DNA of 64,000 nucleotides from NCBI GenBank assembly GCA_030848705.1, contig CM061244.1:47223190-47287189 (forward strand), written 5' to 3'. The notes below the pieces were generated by a model. It had not been told where the DNA came from. It searched no databases and saw only the letters and a program-made list of their open reading frames with translations. Source of the stretch: Heracleum sosnowskyi. Lineage: Eukaryota; Streptophyta; Magnoliopsida; Apiales; Apiaceae. This document shows, in pieces, positions 33,101 to 45,584 of this stretch. Position 1 is the stretch's first letter, and every line of letters begins with the position of its first letter. A program made the translations under genes and the position numbers.

Positions 33101-33406
33101 ATAGTTCACCGGCAGCTAGGAGAGCTCCTCGAGTGGTTGTCATTGGCAGGGTAGTTGTTTGTTCTGTATTATTAGACTAGATGTCTAGCTCTGGACTTAA
33201 GTTGTGATGTAATAACTCTGATAAAACTGGTTTGTATTAATAAAAGATTGTAGAAACTTGTGTTCAATGCCATAATCTGGATGCGGTCTTGGATAAGGGG
33301 TATTTTATGATATTATTATATTATGCATGTGTTATATTCAGGTATGTTGAGTTTCGTTGGTCGAGTGACTCCCCAAATCTGTACCCCGGATTTGGAGGGC
33401 GCCACA
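30149..33406 (+). mobile_element. G3: 3' LTR, 3.26 kb
   Basis: Near-copy of 24170-27398. Its first dinucleotide is TT instead of TG. It has a tandem duplication of about 20 bases near 31482-31501 (TCTTGGCGACCCGTTT repeated). It ends GGAGGGCGCCACA, followed by ACCAG. Confidence 0.9.
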
Positions 33407-34264
33407 ACCAGGGAGTCAAACTGTTTGAAAATCTTTAAGGGTATTCCCAGCCCGTTTGAGTGCTCAGCGAATATTTAAATCATCATTTAAGATAGATTTA
33501 AATTAAAAAATATTTGGGAATCCCTACTTTAATTAAAATAAATTTTATAAAGGTCAAAAATATTATTCATAATTATTAAAGGTCAAAGGTAACTTTTAAA
33601 TAATATAATCATTTTTAAATTGATTAAAATAATATAATAAATATTCAACTAATATCAATTAAATAATAATCATAAGCTCAATTCTTGAAACGATTCGAAA
33701 ATATTTCCTAAAAAGAGCGAATGAAACTCTACGCGATTCTCATCATGAATAGTAACTATTCTCTATTCGTCCTAACAATCGAATAATTAATTAAAATGGT
33801 TCGACCATGAATCTTGGAATATAAATGGGATTTATATACTCTCATTTGTGTCGCTTTGTTCTGTTATTGCTTTAATCTCGTTGAACGCTCGCAGGGATTT
33901 CTTAAGTGTTTTATCAAAGTAGTTTACCATAAACGTTCTTGATATCTTAATACCTTTGTTAAATCCATATCCATGGAATTGATAAAATAAAATCCTCCAA
34001 TTTATTTAAATAATGATTAATCCTTCAGTATCTCGTGGAATCTCGGAGAAAACATAAAATGCTATTATTCTGATTATGGCAGCTTTTGCATTCACTCATT
34101 TACATAGTAGAACGCTAATACGACTTCGAAAGTTCATTGTCCTGGCCCGTACATAGGGTGTTGTGATAAATTTCTAAAAAATCAAAATCACTATTCATCA
34201 GGGTCTTATATAATAAAAAAATATATCAGGGTTTTTAATAAGTACAAAATTTCGGGATATTACA
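33407..34264 (-). mobile_element. G2: LTR, 5'-terminal part
   Basis: Continuation of the G2 LTR after G3, starting with the second copy of the target duplication (33407-33411). On the minus strand the LTR opens TGTAATATCCCG at 34264, directly after the polypurine tract. A TATA-like TATATAAA is at 33831-33838 (minus). Confidence 0.85.
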
Positions 34265-34277
34265 GTCTCCCCTCCTT
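34265..34277 (-). other. G2 polypurine tract
   Basis: The minus strand reads AAGGAGGGGAGAC, identical to that of G1. Confidence 0.85.
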
Positions 34278-36220
34278 AAAAGGATTCTATCCTGGAATCT
34301 AAGAAAATAGCCGAGGGTACTCTTCCAATATAACAATCTCCAGTTCCCAGGTTGACTCTCCAACCCTCTGATTCCATCATAACACTTTTACTAGCGCTAT
34401 AGCTTTGTCCCTCAACACTTACTTACTCTGGTCTATAATCACTACCGGGTGCTCTATATAAGATAATTCTGGTTGTACTCCTATGCGTTCATATTCTATC
34501 ACATTCTTGGTCATCTGTGCTGAACTCTTGTATCATCGACACGCGAAATACATCGTGGACTTGTTGCGATTCAAGAGGCAATGTCAATTCGCACGAAACT
34601 TTCCCCTATATGCTTCAAGACTTCGAAAGGTCAAATGAGTCTCGGGCTTAGCTTTCCCCTTCTTACTGAACGTCATTGATTCTAGTTATGGAGATACTTT
34701 CAGTAACACGAAGTCTCCCGCCTCGTACTTTTTATCTCTCTCAGCTTGATCGACATACATGTGTTGCCTGTCTTCAGCCGCTACCACTTGCTTTCGAATG
34801 ATGTATAGTCCCCTTTGTTCATTGAACCAGCTCGGGTCCTGATAACTTTCGTTTGTTGGCTTCTTTCTACCGTAGGGGAGATGTATGCTTCTTTTCATAA
34901 CTAACTTCATACGGGGCATCCCCACGCTCGTACAATAATTATTGATACATGAAATTTCTATCAACGATAAGTGATCAATCTAACTACCCTTGAAATCCAA
35001 GGACAAGCGCTTAACGTAACTTCGATTGTCTGAATAGTTCTTTTGGTCGGTCCGTCTGTCTACAGATCCTAAGTAGTGCTCATGTTCAATCTTGTTGTCA
35101 AACACTTTTAAAAACTCTTCTCAATATCTGGAATTAAACCTTGGGTCCCTATCTGACACAATTGCTACTGAAACTCCATGTCGCACCACTATCTTTTCCA
35201 TATCAATATTTATAAACCTTTTTATTGAAGATCTCTCATTGATGAGGACAATCATAGTAGACTTATTCAATCAATCAATTATAACCCAACTAACGTCATG
35301 GTTCGATTTGGTCCTTGGTAATCCTACCACAAAATCCATTACAATAACTTACATTCCCATCCTGGAATCTCTACGGCTGTGATAGTCCACTAAGTCTCTG
35401 CTTTCATTCTCTGACATGTCTAGCATTTACTTAATAATCAATCATATACTTCTTTATATCCGGCCACCAATAATATTCTCTTAAATCTCTACATAATCTT
35501 AACTTCAAACTTCATCCTTTCAATTTCTCTTATTAGTCATCCCGAAGAAATTTGCATCTTTAATCTCTTTTTCCTATTTAAAATGTCGGCCACCATATTG
35601 GCCTTTCCTTAGTGATAGTGAATTTCACACTCAAAGTCTTTGATCAGTTCCAACTATAATCTCTACCTCGCGTCACTCGTTTATATGTAAAGATATACTA
35701 AAGGCTATTGTGGTAAAAAAAATCCACATTTCTCCATAAAGTTAAAGTCTCCAAATTTTCAGTGTGAACATAATCGTGGCTAACTCCAAGTCAGGTGTAG
35801 GATATCTTATCTCATGCTGCTTAAGTTTCTTAGACGCATAACTATAATTAATAAAGTCCCCTCTATCATCAGGTATTTCTAACAACGGGGTTGTTACTAA
35901 CTTCTACTTCAATCCTTTAAACTCTATTAATTCAATCCACGGGTAAATAAAAATATCGTCTATGAATACAATAATCAATTTGTCCAGAAACTTTATCCTC
36001 TAAATCCATAAGGCTTCTGATGCATTAGTCCGTCCAAACGACATCATCCGAAAATTCAAAATTCATAATGTTCATATCGGTGCGAAATGCCATCTTTGGC
36101 ACATCACTTTAGGAAATCTAAAGTGGGTGATTCTCTATCCTCAAATCTATCTACACCTCATAGTTGATCAATCGGTCCATACCAAAATTTCATCGAGTCC
36201 TCCTAACTTGAAGGGAATTA
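34278..36220 (-). pseudogene. G2: heavily decayed Ty3 pol
   Basis: Reading the minus strand from the LTR outwards there are: a chromodomain-like tail (VGESTWELE, about 34345); integrase fragments at 34686-34964 (YEAGDFVLLKVSP, IHLPYGRKK) and about 34980-35070 (LSLDFKG); RNase H (PDDRGDFINYS, RYPTPDLELATIMFTLKIW, about 35730-35880); RT (LDKLIIVFIDDIFIY, about 35940-35990); and a protease end (LIPFKLGGLDEIL, about 36170-36215). Stops and frameshifts are frequent, and the distance from protease to the RT catalytic motif is far too short, so internal deletions have also occurred. It is the most degraded pol in the window. Confidence 0.8.
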
Positions 36221-37821
36221 AATCTATATATAACTTTCGCCTCAAATCTCAACCTCACGTTGTGGCCTAATCAACATTCACCATAATAATTACATACTTT
36301 TCTATCTTTATTGCTAGGGCTTCTTAGGAATTCTACATACCTAACTCCCTCGTTGTTCCTCAAACTCTATTTTCTTTATACTCCTTTCCTTCTCAGCCAT
36401 CTTGTTTCCATTCTCTACTACAGTCATTTCATGACCCAATGCAGCATAATCAGTTATTTCAAACACTCTGTCTTCCTGAATTCGCCTCATACGAAACGAA
36501 CCTTGACAATTTTCGTAGCTTTGATTCATAATTTATCGTACTCATTTAATTTTATTTTTGTTCTAAAACTTCAACACTATATCTCTTTCCAAATACTAAG
36601 GAAAATACTTGCATGATTCCAATAATATTTCAAGTAACATAATATTTTATAAAAACTTTGTAAGAATTCTCATCGAGTGGGCGACCTTGTTAGGTCTCAA
36701 TCAATTTATCCTTTAGAAATTTCATCATCACAATTCACTGCATATAAAATGCGTTGTGAACTCACTTAAATAAATTCGACCGAAAGTTGAACTGAGTGAA
36801 ACAATGACTAGTCCATTTCAAGAAACATTAATAACTAGCTGAACGAAATTTGCTAGTTCGATTAGTTTGGGAAACAACATCTAGCTAGGATGATTAGCTA
36901 GATTTTCATCATATCGTTAAAATTTCAACTAGTTAGAACAATTAACTAGTCACGCATATACAATTAGCCAGTTTCAATCTACTAGTACAAAATCTCAACA
37001 TCGTAGCCAAAGAAAGAAGAAAAACAAAATTTTGACTACTCAGATAACGAATTGAAAGGAAGAGTAAATAAGTTTGGGACGAACAAGGTAATTATAACCT
37101 TTGAATAGAATATAAGCTCTGAATAGAAAGTTCTTGGTATCGGATCAATCGATAACCTCCCATCAAACATTTCTCATTAGTGAAACGGTCCACCTAAAGG
37201 TGTCTCCGTACATATACTTTATCAAATCCTTCAAAAGAATTGAATTCGGAATACCAATATCAAAGTGATATCCTTTCTACGATTTCAACCCCTAATGTAC
37301 AAATCTCATCTTGAATAAAAGAAAAGAATTCACGAGGAATCTCTGAAATATATATCATCTATGTTTTAAACAAATAGTTAGATATTTATGAACTCGACTG
37401 AGGAGTCCAAGTATGAAAGAAGAAATCGAATATCAAGATAATCGTTAAAGAATATTCGTCAAATAATTAAGGAAACATTAATTGAACATTCCTTAGATAA
37501 TTGAAAGAATAAAGAAAAAAAATATAGACCTAGAAGGATGGATGAATAATGGTTCCCTCTTCCGGTCGTCCTAGAGCACGAACAAAGCGCTCCGGTGAGT
37601 AATGGTAACTTAATTCTGCATATTTAAACCTTAAAGGTAATGAGAGGAGAAAAGAAAAGAAATAAAATGAATATAGCAGTTGTTGGTTGCATCCCAAGTT
37701 TCAAGTAAGAAACTGGAAGGGCTAAATGACATGAACTATTCAAGGTAACACGGGCATGAACAGTTTCAGATTGAGTAGTGCACCAGCAAGTAGATACCAA
37801 AAAGTCAATGGTCATCATAAG
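36221..37821. other. Unassigned, probably rest of G2
   Basis: No gag zinc knuckle or other domain found. A minus-strand frame at 36341-36529 (62 aa) has no recognisable match. 36820-36990 contains many CTAGT/ACTAG and TAGCTAG strings in inverted and direct arrangement. The segment ends at the S3 LTR. Confidence 0.35.
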
Positions 37822-38876
37822 TGTTGGTCCTCGTGTATTGCAGAAGGGGGGGATGAATGCAATACTGATAAAATTCAATCTCAGTTTCAACAACCAAAAC
37901 TAAGATTTAATGTTATCAATAATATGTATGCATTCACAAACAGTATGATCGAGAAGACAGGATTCACAAAATAAATGTTTTATTTATTTTGCAAAGTGTT
38001 GCTACAACCTCAAGAGAGAATTCTTGAGCTTCGGTTTTTCTTCAAGACACTTGCTTGTCTTTGTTACATCTTCTAGAATGAATTAATAGTCTAGGTATAA
38101 AACTAATCCTATCACTGTCAACACGGGTCTGTGGAGCTGCTGTCATTATCAAGTGGCAGCTTCTTACAAAGTGTCTACCCATGTGACTTTCCTAAATTGC
38201 TAACAATGTCAGATATACATTACAAAGAAAGCAACCTAGATTCATTCTATTTCTAGGTAAAACAATTTAGCAAATAGAGACTTGACCTTGCTCTTGAATT
38301 GATTCGCTTTTGTTTGCAGTGCTTGAAGCTTCTGTCATAGTCTTGCAGACTTGGTGCAGCTTAGGGATACTGCAACACGCCTGTTTCTTGAACATTGAAA
38401 CTGTCACGGGGTTTGACTGAGAAAGATACCTAGAACAAGGATCTTTCTCGAGACAGTTACTTTTGCCGCAAAGCTTGCTGTCACAGGAATGTGCTTTTGG
38501 TGACAGTAAGAGTTCCCCGCATAGTGTGCTGTCGAGGTTTCCAAACTTGCTGTCGAGGGCTAAAGTTGCTGTCGCGTAGTCTTCCGCCAATGTTGCTGTC
38601 AGAGTGAATATGCTATCTTGACTCGCAACATTCTGTCTTCTTGTAATCTTACTGTCAATGTTTATGACAGTAACCTTTATTCATGCTGTCATCTAATATG
38701 CATTCTTTGAGGCTTGAACACAGAAAGTGAACTTCTTCCAAATTACACAATTAAACTAACATTGCATACTGATTACAAGAACATACTTTGGCTGTGACAG
38801 TATGTTCTACTTAATTAAAAAACTAAGTCTATACAAAGTTAAGTTGTTCCTATGCTATCACCCATAAATCCCAACA
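37822..38876 (-). mobile_element. S3: 3' LTR, 1.06 kb
   Basis: Same family as the S4 LTRs but clearly more diverged. On the minus strand it opens TGTTGGGATTTATGGG at 38876 and closes ...CACGAGGACCAACA at 37822. It carries the family motif GACAGCAA/GACAGTAA several times around 38400-38680. Confidence 0.9.
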
Positions 38877-38890
38877 ATCTCCCCCAATTT
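38877..38890 (-). other. S3 polypurine tract
   Basis: The minus strand reads AAATTGGGGGAGAT directly before the LTR. Confidence 0.85.
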
Positions 38891-38968
38891 GTTTTTATGG
38901 ACAATAACAACAAATTTACAATATATGTTGACAACTTAACTAACAAGATCAGAATGGATTTAGAATGT

Positions 38969-39442
38969 TTACTTAGCTTGAGATTTCCTCTTCTGTCTTG
39001 TTACTTCCTCTCTTCTGAGAGCTTCTACCAAGCAGCCTCTTAGACCTTCTACAAGAGAGATTTCAGCAAGTGTGACTGCAGCATCTTCTATTTCTTCAAT
39101 GATCTTCTTGATAGTAGGAGAAATAAGAGAACTAGCATCCCTGAGATTCAACCATTGCTCTTGATCAAATGGATAGTTTCTGAAGTGGAGTTCTTCATGA
39201 ATGAGCTTGAATCTACTTCCACGATAAGCATTGAGAGACATCCTCCTTTGCTTGTCCAGCTTTGAATCTTCTCCTTTTCTCCTTTCCAATAATTCCTCTA
39301 TCTTGTCAGAACAGATCTGCTCCAGGGGATGAATTGATCCAGCAACCATATACTGTAAATCCTTCAGAATAGTTGTTTTTAGCTTGTGCAAGCTGCAAAC
39401 ATAGATTTCTTCTTTTAGATGCCTGATTCTTAAGGGATTTTC
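38969..39442 (-). pseudogene. S3: C-terminal end of post-pol ORF, split by S4
   Basis: About 157 codons matching the C-terminus of the S4 post-pol ORF (EEIYVCSLHKLKT, GSIHPLEQICSD, ending RQKRKSQAK). The frame is cut at 39442 by the S4 LTR. The preceding residues lie 14.4 kb away at 53897. Confidence 0.9.
39438..39442. other. S4 target-site duplication, left copy
   Basis: TTTTC here and TTTTC at 53892-53896 flank S4 exactly. Confidence 0.95.
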
Positions 39443-40497
39443 TGTTAGTCCTTGTGTATTGCAGAAGGGGGGGGATGAATGCAATACTGATAAAATTCAA
39501 TCTAAATTTCAACAACTCAAATCAAGATTAAACGTTATCAGCAATATATGCAATCACGAACAGTATTTAGTAAGAACAAGATTCACAAAATAAATGTTTT
39601 TTTTATTTTGCAAAGTGTTGCTACAACCTCAAGAAAGAATTCTCGAGCTTCGGGTTTTCTTCAAAGACACTTGCTTGTCTTCGTTTCTATTCTAGAATGA
39701 GTTGATAGAAGGTATAGGACTAACCCTATCACTATCAGTCACGGGTTTGTGAAGCTGCTGTCACTGTCAAGTGGCAGCTTCTTACAGATTGTCTTACCCA
39801 TGTGACTTTCCTAAATTGCTAACATGTCAGATATACATTACAAAGAAAGCAACCTAGATTCATTCTATTTCCAGCTAAACCAATTCAGCAGATAAAGACT
39901 TGACCTTGCTCTTGAATTGATTCGCTTTTGATTTGTAGTGCCTTGAAGCTTCTGTCGTAGTCTTGCAGACTTGGTGCAGCTTAGGGATGCTGCATCACGC
40001 CTGTTTCTTGAACATTTAAACTGTCACGGGATTTGACTGAGAAAGATACCTAGCATAAGGATCTTTATTGAGACAGTTACTTTTGCCGCAAAGCTTGCTG
40101 TCACAGGAATGATCTTTTGGTGACAGTATGAGTTCCCCGCATAGAGTGCTGTCGAGGATCCCAAACTTGCTATCGAGGGCAATAGTTGCTGTCGCGTAGT
40201 CTTCCGCCAATGTTGCTGTCAGAGTGAATATGCTGTCGTGACTTGCAACATTCTGTCTTCTTGTAATCTTACTGTCACAGCTTTAGGACAGTAACCTTTA
40301 TTCATGTTGTCATCTAAAAAGCATTCTTTGAGGCTTGAACACATAAGTGAACTTCTTTCAAACAATACAACTAGAATAACATTACATACTGATTACAAGA
40401 ACATACTTTGGCTATGACAGTATGTTCTACTTAATTTAAAAAATTAAGTACAATCAAAGTTAAGATGTTTCTATGCTATCACCCATAAATCCCAACA
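39443..40497 (-). mobile_element. S4: 3' LTR
   Basis: The minus strand opens TGTTGGGATTTATGGG and closes ACAAGGACTAACA. It contains roughly ten GACAGC/GACAGT motifs (about 39765-40300). I see no clear TATA box. Confidence 0.95.
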
Positions 40498-40511
40498 ATC
40501 TCCCCCAATTT
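40498..40511 (-). other. S4 polypurine tract
   Basis: The minus strand reads AAATTGGGGGAGAT, adjacent to the LTR. I found only this one copy. Confidence 0.9.
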
Positions 40512-40586
40512 GTTTTTATGGAAAATAACAGCAAATTTACAATATGTGCTGACAACTTAACTAACAAGATCAGAATTCAAGAATTT

Positions 40587-43500
40587 TCACTTAGCTTGAG
40601 ATTTCCTCTTCTGTCTTGCTGCATCCTCTCTTTTGAGAGCTTCTGCCAAGCAGCTTCTTAGACTTTCTACAAGAGAAATTTCAGCAGCAGACACTGCATC
40701 ATCCTCTACTTCATCAATGATCTTCTTTATGGAAGGGGATATGAGAGAGCTAACATCCCTGAGATTCAGCCATTGCTCTATATCATATGGATAGGTTCTG
40801 AAATGAAGTTCTTCATTAATGAGCTTGAATCTTCTTCCAGGATAAGCATTGAGAGACTTCCTTCTTTGCTTGTCCAGCTTTGAGTCTTCTCCTTTTCTCC
40901 CTTCCAATAACTTCTCTATCTCATCAGAACAAATCTGTTCCAAGGGATGAATTGAACCAGCTACCATATACTGTAAATCCTTCAGAGTGGATGTTTTAAG
41001 CTTATGCAAGCTGCAAACATAGATTTCTTCTTTTAGGAACTTGACTCTTAGGGGATTTTCCAGCATATATGGTTGATAATTTGGAGCTTCACTTTCTGCC
41101 TTGTTAGAGGCCTTGTGAATTTCTAGTAATTCAGCTTCCTTCTTATCAAGTTCTGTCTGAGCTTGAGAATATGCAGAAGATTCAGGTCCTTTGCTTGGCT
41201 TGGGTTGCCCTTCCTGAGTTGGTTGGGCTTGCCCTTCTTCTGTGGGTGAGTCATCAAACTCATAGTACCAGTGGTATGGTATAGGAGAGGCTGGGAGATC
41301 AGTAAGAATATCAGCATCATCAAAATCTGCAAAGTTATAGCCAAATTTCTGATAAAATTCAGCATCCCTATCTGCCTGATATTTTAGAACATGTTCCATG
41401 ACAGCCTCTGAAACATTATCATAGCTCTCCAGCAACTCTACCATTCTTTCCAGGTAGAAGAAATCAATTCTTCTTTTATCTATGGTTGATGTGCTGTTCT
41501 TGGTTGATGTGGCTACCAGATTGAAGTCCTTGTCAATCTTGGCAGACCTTGATTCTTCCCACCAAAGAATATACTCAGAGGCCTCTTGATTTGCATCCAG
41601 CTTAACCTCAACACTCTTAATCTCTTTTGATTTCATTTGTTGAATCTTAAGACTGTTGGGAGGAATTGATTGAATTGGCTTCCTTAGATTTCTGCCAAAT
41701 CCAGTGGCCTTTTCCTTTCCTGAGTATTTGTGCTTTCCTGCAGGTTTCTGTCTAGAAAACCATGCCTTAGCATTAGCTTTCAGTCTCTTGGGCTTGACAG
41801 CAGCTTTGGTTTTATCCTTGACAGAACCTTCCTTGACAGTATCCTTGTCGACAGCATCTTCCAAGACAGCATCTTCTATGACAGTATCTTTGTCGACAGT
41901 ACCTTTGGTGACAGCATCTTTTTCAGCATTTATGCAATCAATAGCACATCTAAGAATGCTTGCCTCCAAAGCTTCCAGTATTCTTGACTCCTCTTCATCT
42001 GTTGCACCAGCATCTTTCTTTTCCTGGCTAGGAGTTTCTTCATTGCCTTCATTCTGAGATAGAATACCAGTATTCCCAGAATTACTTCCACCAGCATTTC
42101 CAGCATTTCCAGAAGCTTCACCACCTCCATCCTCACCATCTTCATCATCATCATCATCATCATGGGGAGGAATGTTATAGAAGCAGCTACCACCTTGATC
42201 ATTTCTTTTGGCATTGGCTCTAGTGATTAGCTCCTTTATTCTAGCTCCCAGTGCCTTGTCTCTCAACACCAGCATTTTGTAGATTTCTTGAACAGCATGA
42301 ACTCTTCCTGGATTGGCATTTGAACTGAGTATTCCATCTAGTACCTTCAGAATTGACTTGGTTTCCATTTTGGATGGGCTACCAATATTCATGTAGCTAT
42401 TCCTCCTTGTGCCATCCTTAGTTTTAGATCTGTAGAAAACACATGGTGGATTTGAGTAGACTTCAGGTAGCTTCTGCATGATCAGGTTCTGGATTTGCAT
42501 ATCCAATATTTCATTGAATGGTGTTTGAGTTGCCCAGATCTTTCCCTTCAAAGCACACAACACCTTTGCTGGCAGACTCTGCAATAGCTGCATTGTGATG
42601 AAGTAAGATATGCCAGAAGTTAGATAAATACTTACAGCCCATCTTTTGTCATCATTCACCATTACACTGACACTGATAATTTGTTCCTTTAACAGAGTTG
42701 TGGTGTTGGTTGGACGGTTGCTAGGAGCATTCATTGCTTCTTCCACCAAACTGCTAAACTTACTGTCATGGTTGTGTAATGTGCTCTCCCTGTAATCCAC
42801 CATCAAGACATTGGCTTCCTCTTGATCATACTCAGTACCATTGGACCAAGTAGTTCCTTTATGGATGGATTCAGGCAGTTTCCCTTTACCTTTCCCAAGT
42901 TTGTTTTGTTCCTCCATTTCTCTCCATTTCTTGTGTAGAGCAGTTTCTTGAGTTTCTTGAATAGGTTCTCTAATCACCACAGGAGGCAAGATTGGATGTC
43001 TAGATGCAGGTCTTCTTTGCAATGCATCTTGAGTTTCCTTTGACATTAACACCCTTTCTCCATCCATTTCCACTTCAACAGGCTTTTCAGCTTTGTCCTG
43101 TGGTTTTGCACTGCTTGTTTTGACTTGCTCCCCCTTAGACATTGCTTTCCTTTTAGCTCCCCCTCTGGTCTCCACAGCTACAGGCTCCCCCTGAGTTCCA
43201 CCTGATTCTTGAATAGGCAAAGATTCTGATCTTGCTACCTTCTCCCCCTTAGTTGAGTTGGCAGCTACCAGGTCAGTAAAGAACTGAATAGAGAGTTGAG
43301 TAGCAGCAAAACCATCAACCACCAGTTGAGAGAGAGAGTCCAGTTTGGAGTCCAAAGTAAGACACTGTCCTTCAAGAGCTGCAATCCTGTCACCAAAAGT
43401 AGCAGAAGGGCCACCAGACCTTAACCTTCTTGGAGGGGAAGGAAAAGACAGGGGCTTGGAGGCTATGGGGGTTCTCACACTCTCAGGGTGTTTTTGAGTG

Positions 43501-45584
43501 ATCTCATCACCCCTCACAGTTTGACTCTCAAGGCCTAGTGCCTGAATAATGTGGGCTCCCTCAATAGCTCTCCGGACATGCTCAAGTCCCTCTCCTTTTG
43601 CCAGCTCATTTGGCTGCCTCTCATTTTTATGCTCACCTCTCTTTTCTTTTATCTCTCTTTTCTTTTGCACACCCTCACTCAACCTAGATGCATGGGTATG
43701 AGCAGTACTAACATGCATGGAAGGGGAAGATTTAGAATGTACCTTTAGGAGTTTGGCAAGAGGTAGGTCATCATCAGAGGCATCCTCAACAAGTACAGCA
43801 TCAAAATTAGGCTGGGAGGGCTTGACAGCATCTGTGGGAGGTGGAGTGACAGTATGTTCTGTAGTGACAGTATCTTTCTCTCCACCTTTGACAGTAGCTT
43901 TGCCCAGGACAGTAGCATCCCCAGTGTCTTTGACAGCAACAGAGGCTGTGACAGCATCTTCCTGAAGGTAAGATGCTCCTTGGAGGTCAGACAAAGTGTT
44001 GGCTGTTTCATTTTCTGACAAAATACCACTTTGCCCTAGCTCAGTGTTTGGAGGAGTGGTGTCCATCTCACTTTGAGAAATGGGTTCTTGTGGACCACTA
44101 GATGGGGGCTCATCCATGATTGGAGATGGATGATCAAAACCTGAAGGGTTGGGACTGTCCCCTTCTCTAGGTTGTGGAGAAGAAACAAAAGAATGTGTAG
44201 GGAAGGAAGAAGGTGAAAGTGTAGTAGAGAGTGGGGGCTGATTCACAGATGGAACATGTGAACCATCAATAGGAGTAGAGAAACCCTCACTGTGCCCTAA
44301 CTCACTGTGTGTTTCTTCAAGTGGGGGTATCTCAGGTTGGGAACCATGAGTTTGTGCAGACTCTGTACAGGGTGCCTTGGGAGACAGGCCAATTTCAATA
44401 GAAGCACCTTGTTGAGAAGGCACATCTAGGGAGGAGTTTATTTCCCTGGTTTCCTCTACAGTCTTTTGGGAGACTGCAGGGTGGCTGACAGTGGTTTTGG
44501 TCCTCCTAGCTCTCTTCTTCTTAGGCTCAGGGGGAACCACTGTGGGTTCTTCGTGACTACCTTCCTTATTTGCTGCACTAGGTGCAGTGTCTCCCTCTTG
44601 ACTAACAGAGCTACCACCAACATCAGCTTCTAAGGATCTTTTTCTGGATTCTTGCAAGGCTTCTCTTTGGGCTTTGGGAAGTCTAGAGGGCCTAGGCTGA
44701 GTGTATGGTGTTGAATGCGGGTTAGCTGAATTTGGGTCTAATCCAGCTTCATCCTCAAGAGAAAAAGAATCATAACCAGTGGGTAATGGATAATCAAGGT
44801 TGGTCACTTGATCAACCATGTGCTGAGTGAAGCAAAGTGGAATATGTGCATTTAGATCCTGTGAAGATAACAGTGTGTGTGTGTTCTTTTTCAAGACAGA
44901 GCAAACCTCTAGACGAGGGGCATCATTATTAAAGTCACAGAAAGTATTGATACACATCATAAGAAAGCGAGGGTAGTGTGATACCTTCTTACCTATGGCA
45001 GCTCTGAGTTGTGCCATGAGGAGAGCTCCAACATTCACCTTGTATCCATGGACAAGAGAATGTGTCAGTTTCTTGATGTAGGAAGGTATCCCATTCCAGC
45101 CTGTGGACTTGGTAGAGAACACCTTGACCATTGCATCAAATATCATGCTCCACTCCTTCCTTAGATACTTCCTGTCCATTTCACCAGACGGGTACCACTT
45201 GGTTGTTCCCTCTTCGAGAATAGGGCCTGCATACCCAATCTTCAAGAAGAGCTTCTTCAGAGTGTCATCATTAGCAAGTGGAGCAAAGTGTTGTCCTTCT
45301 TCCAGTGTAATTCCAAGAGCAGTATTGATGACCTCAGCTGTGAGAATGTATTGTTGCCCATTTATCTTGAATTCAATAGCTGGGGTTTCACCCACAATGA
45401 GAGCAACAGCAGTTCGCCAAAATTCCTCAAGTTTGTCTAGGTCGAGATATGGAGTTGAGGTAATGGCTGAACGAAGATAGGACTTGTTCAAGAAAAACAC
45501 CAGTCCTTTGAAATCTTCACCAGCATCATTTGGGGAAAAGATGCCAGCAAAGTTTGTTTGAGAGAGAGTCTATTTGGGGGCCAT
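40587..45584 (-). pseudogene. S4: giant SIRE-type post-pol (env-slot) ORF, early stop
   Basis: From the ATG at 45582-45584 the frame reads four codons, meets TAG (45570-45572), then stays open to 40587: about 1665 codons in all, 1637 of them from a GTG at 45500. The N-terminal ~250 residues look globular (YLRKEWSMIFDAM at about 140, STGWNGIPSYIKK) and align with the S2 ORF. A long Pro/Ser-rich disordered stretch follows, then a predominantly charged middle. Next is a Thr-Val repeat block (DKDTVIEDAV and variants, coded at 41815-41930) and a helical C-terminus (VEDDAVSAAEISLVESLRSCLAEAL). No signal peptide or membrane segment is seen. Position matches the env-like ORF of SIRE elements; function is unknown. 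S3 carries the same protein in pieces. Confidence 0.8.
41780..41935 (-). repeat. Repeat of GACAGTAnCTTT-type motif in S4 post-pol ORF
   Basis: About eight to nine copies encode a Thr-Val/Ala-Val repeat on the minus strand. The same DNA motif occurs in gag, the LTRs and the spacer. Confidence 0.8.

Larger units (their letters stand above)
24170..33406 (+). mobile_element. G3: internally deleted Ty3 retrotransposon, 9.24 kb
   Basis: Two long LTRs (24170-27398, 30149-33406) enclose only 2.75 kb of interior: primer site, leader ORF, gag, a protease remnant, a scrap of chromodomain tail and a polypurine tract. RT, RNase H and integrase are absent. The LTRs differ by roughly 1-2% over the parts I compared, plus a 20-bp duplication in the right one, and a target duplication is present. 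This is a fairly recent insertion of an element that could not copy itself. Confidence 0.9.

Noticed and set aside
22804..34264. One 11.5 kb LTR or element
   Set aside because: It is a 2.2 kb LTR interrupted by G3, shown by the target duplication.
35092..35382. Plus-strand 96-codon frame
   Set aside because: Antisense to decayed G2 integrase.
38267..38590. 107-codon frame inside the S3 LTR
   Set aside because: Arises from the repeated GACAGC motif; interrupted or shortened in the S4 LTRs (40016-40210).
40587..45584. Calling the S4 post-pol ORF a true envelope gene
   Set aside because: No signal peptide, membrane span or fusion motif visible; only the position matches.
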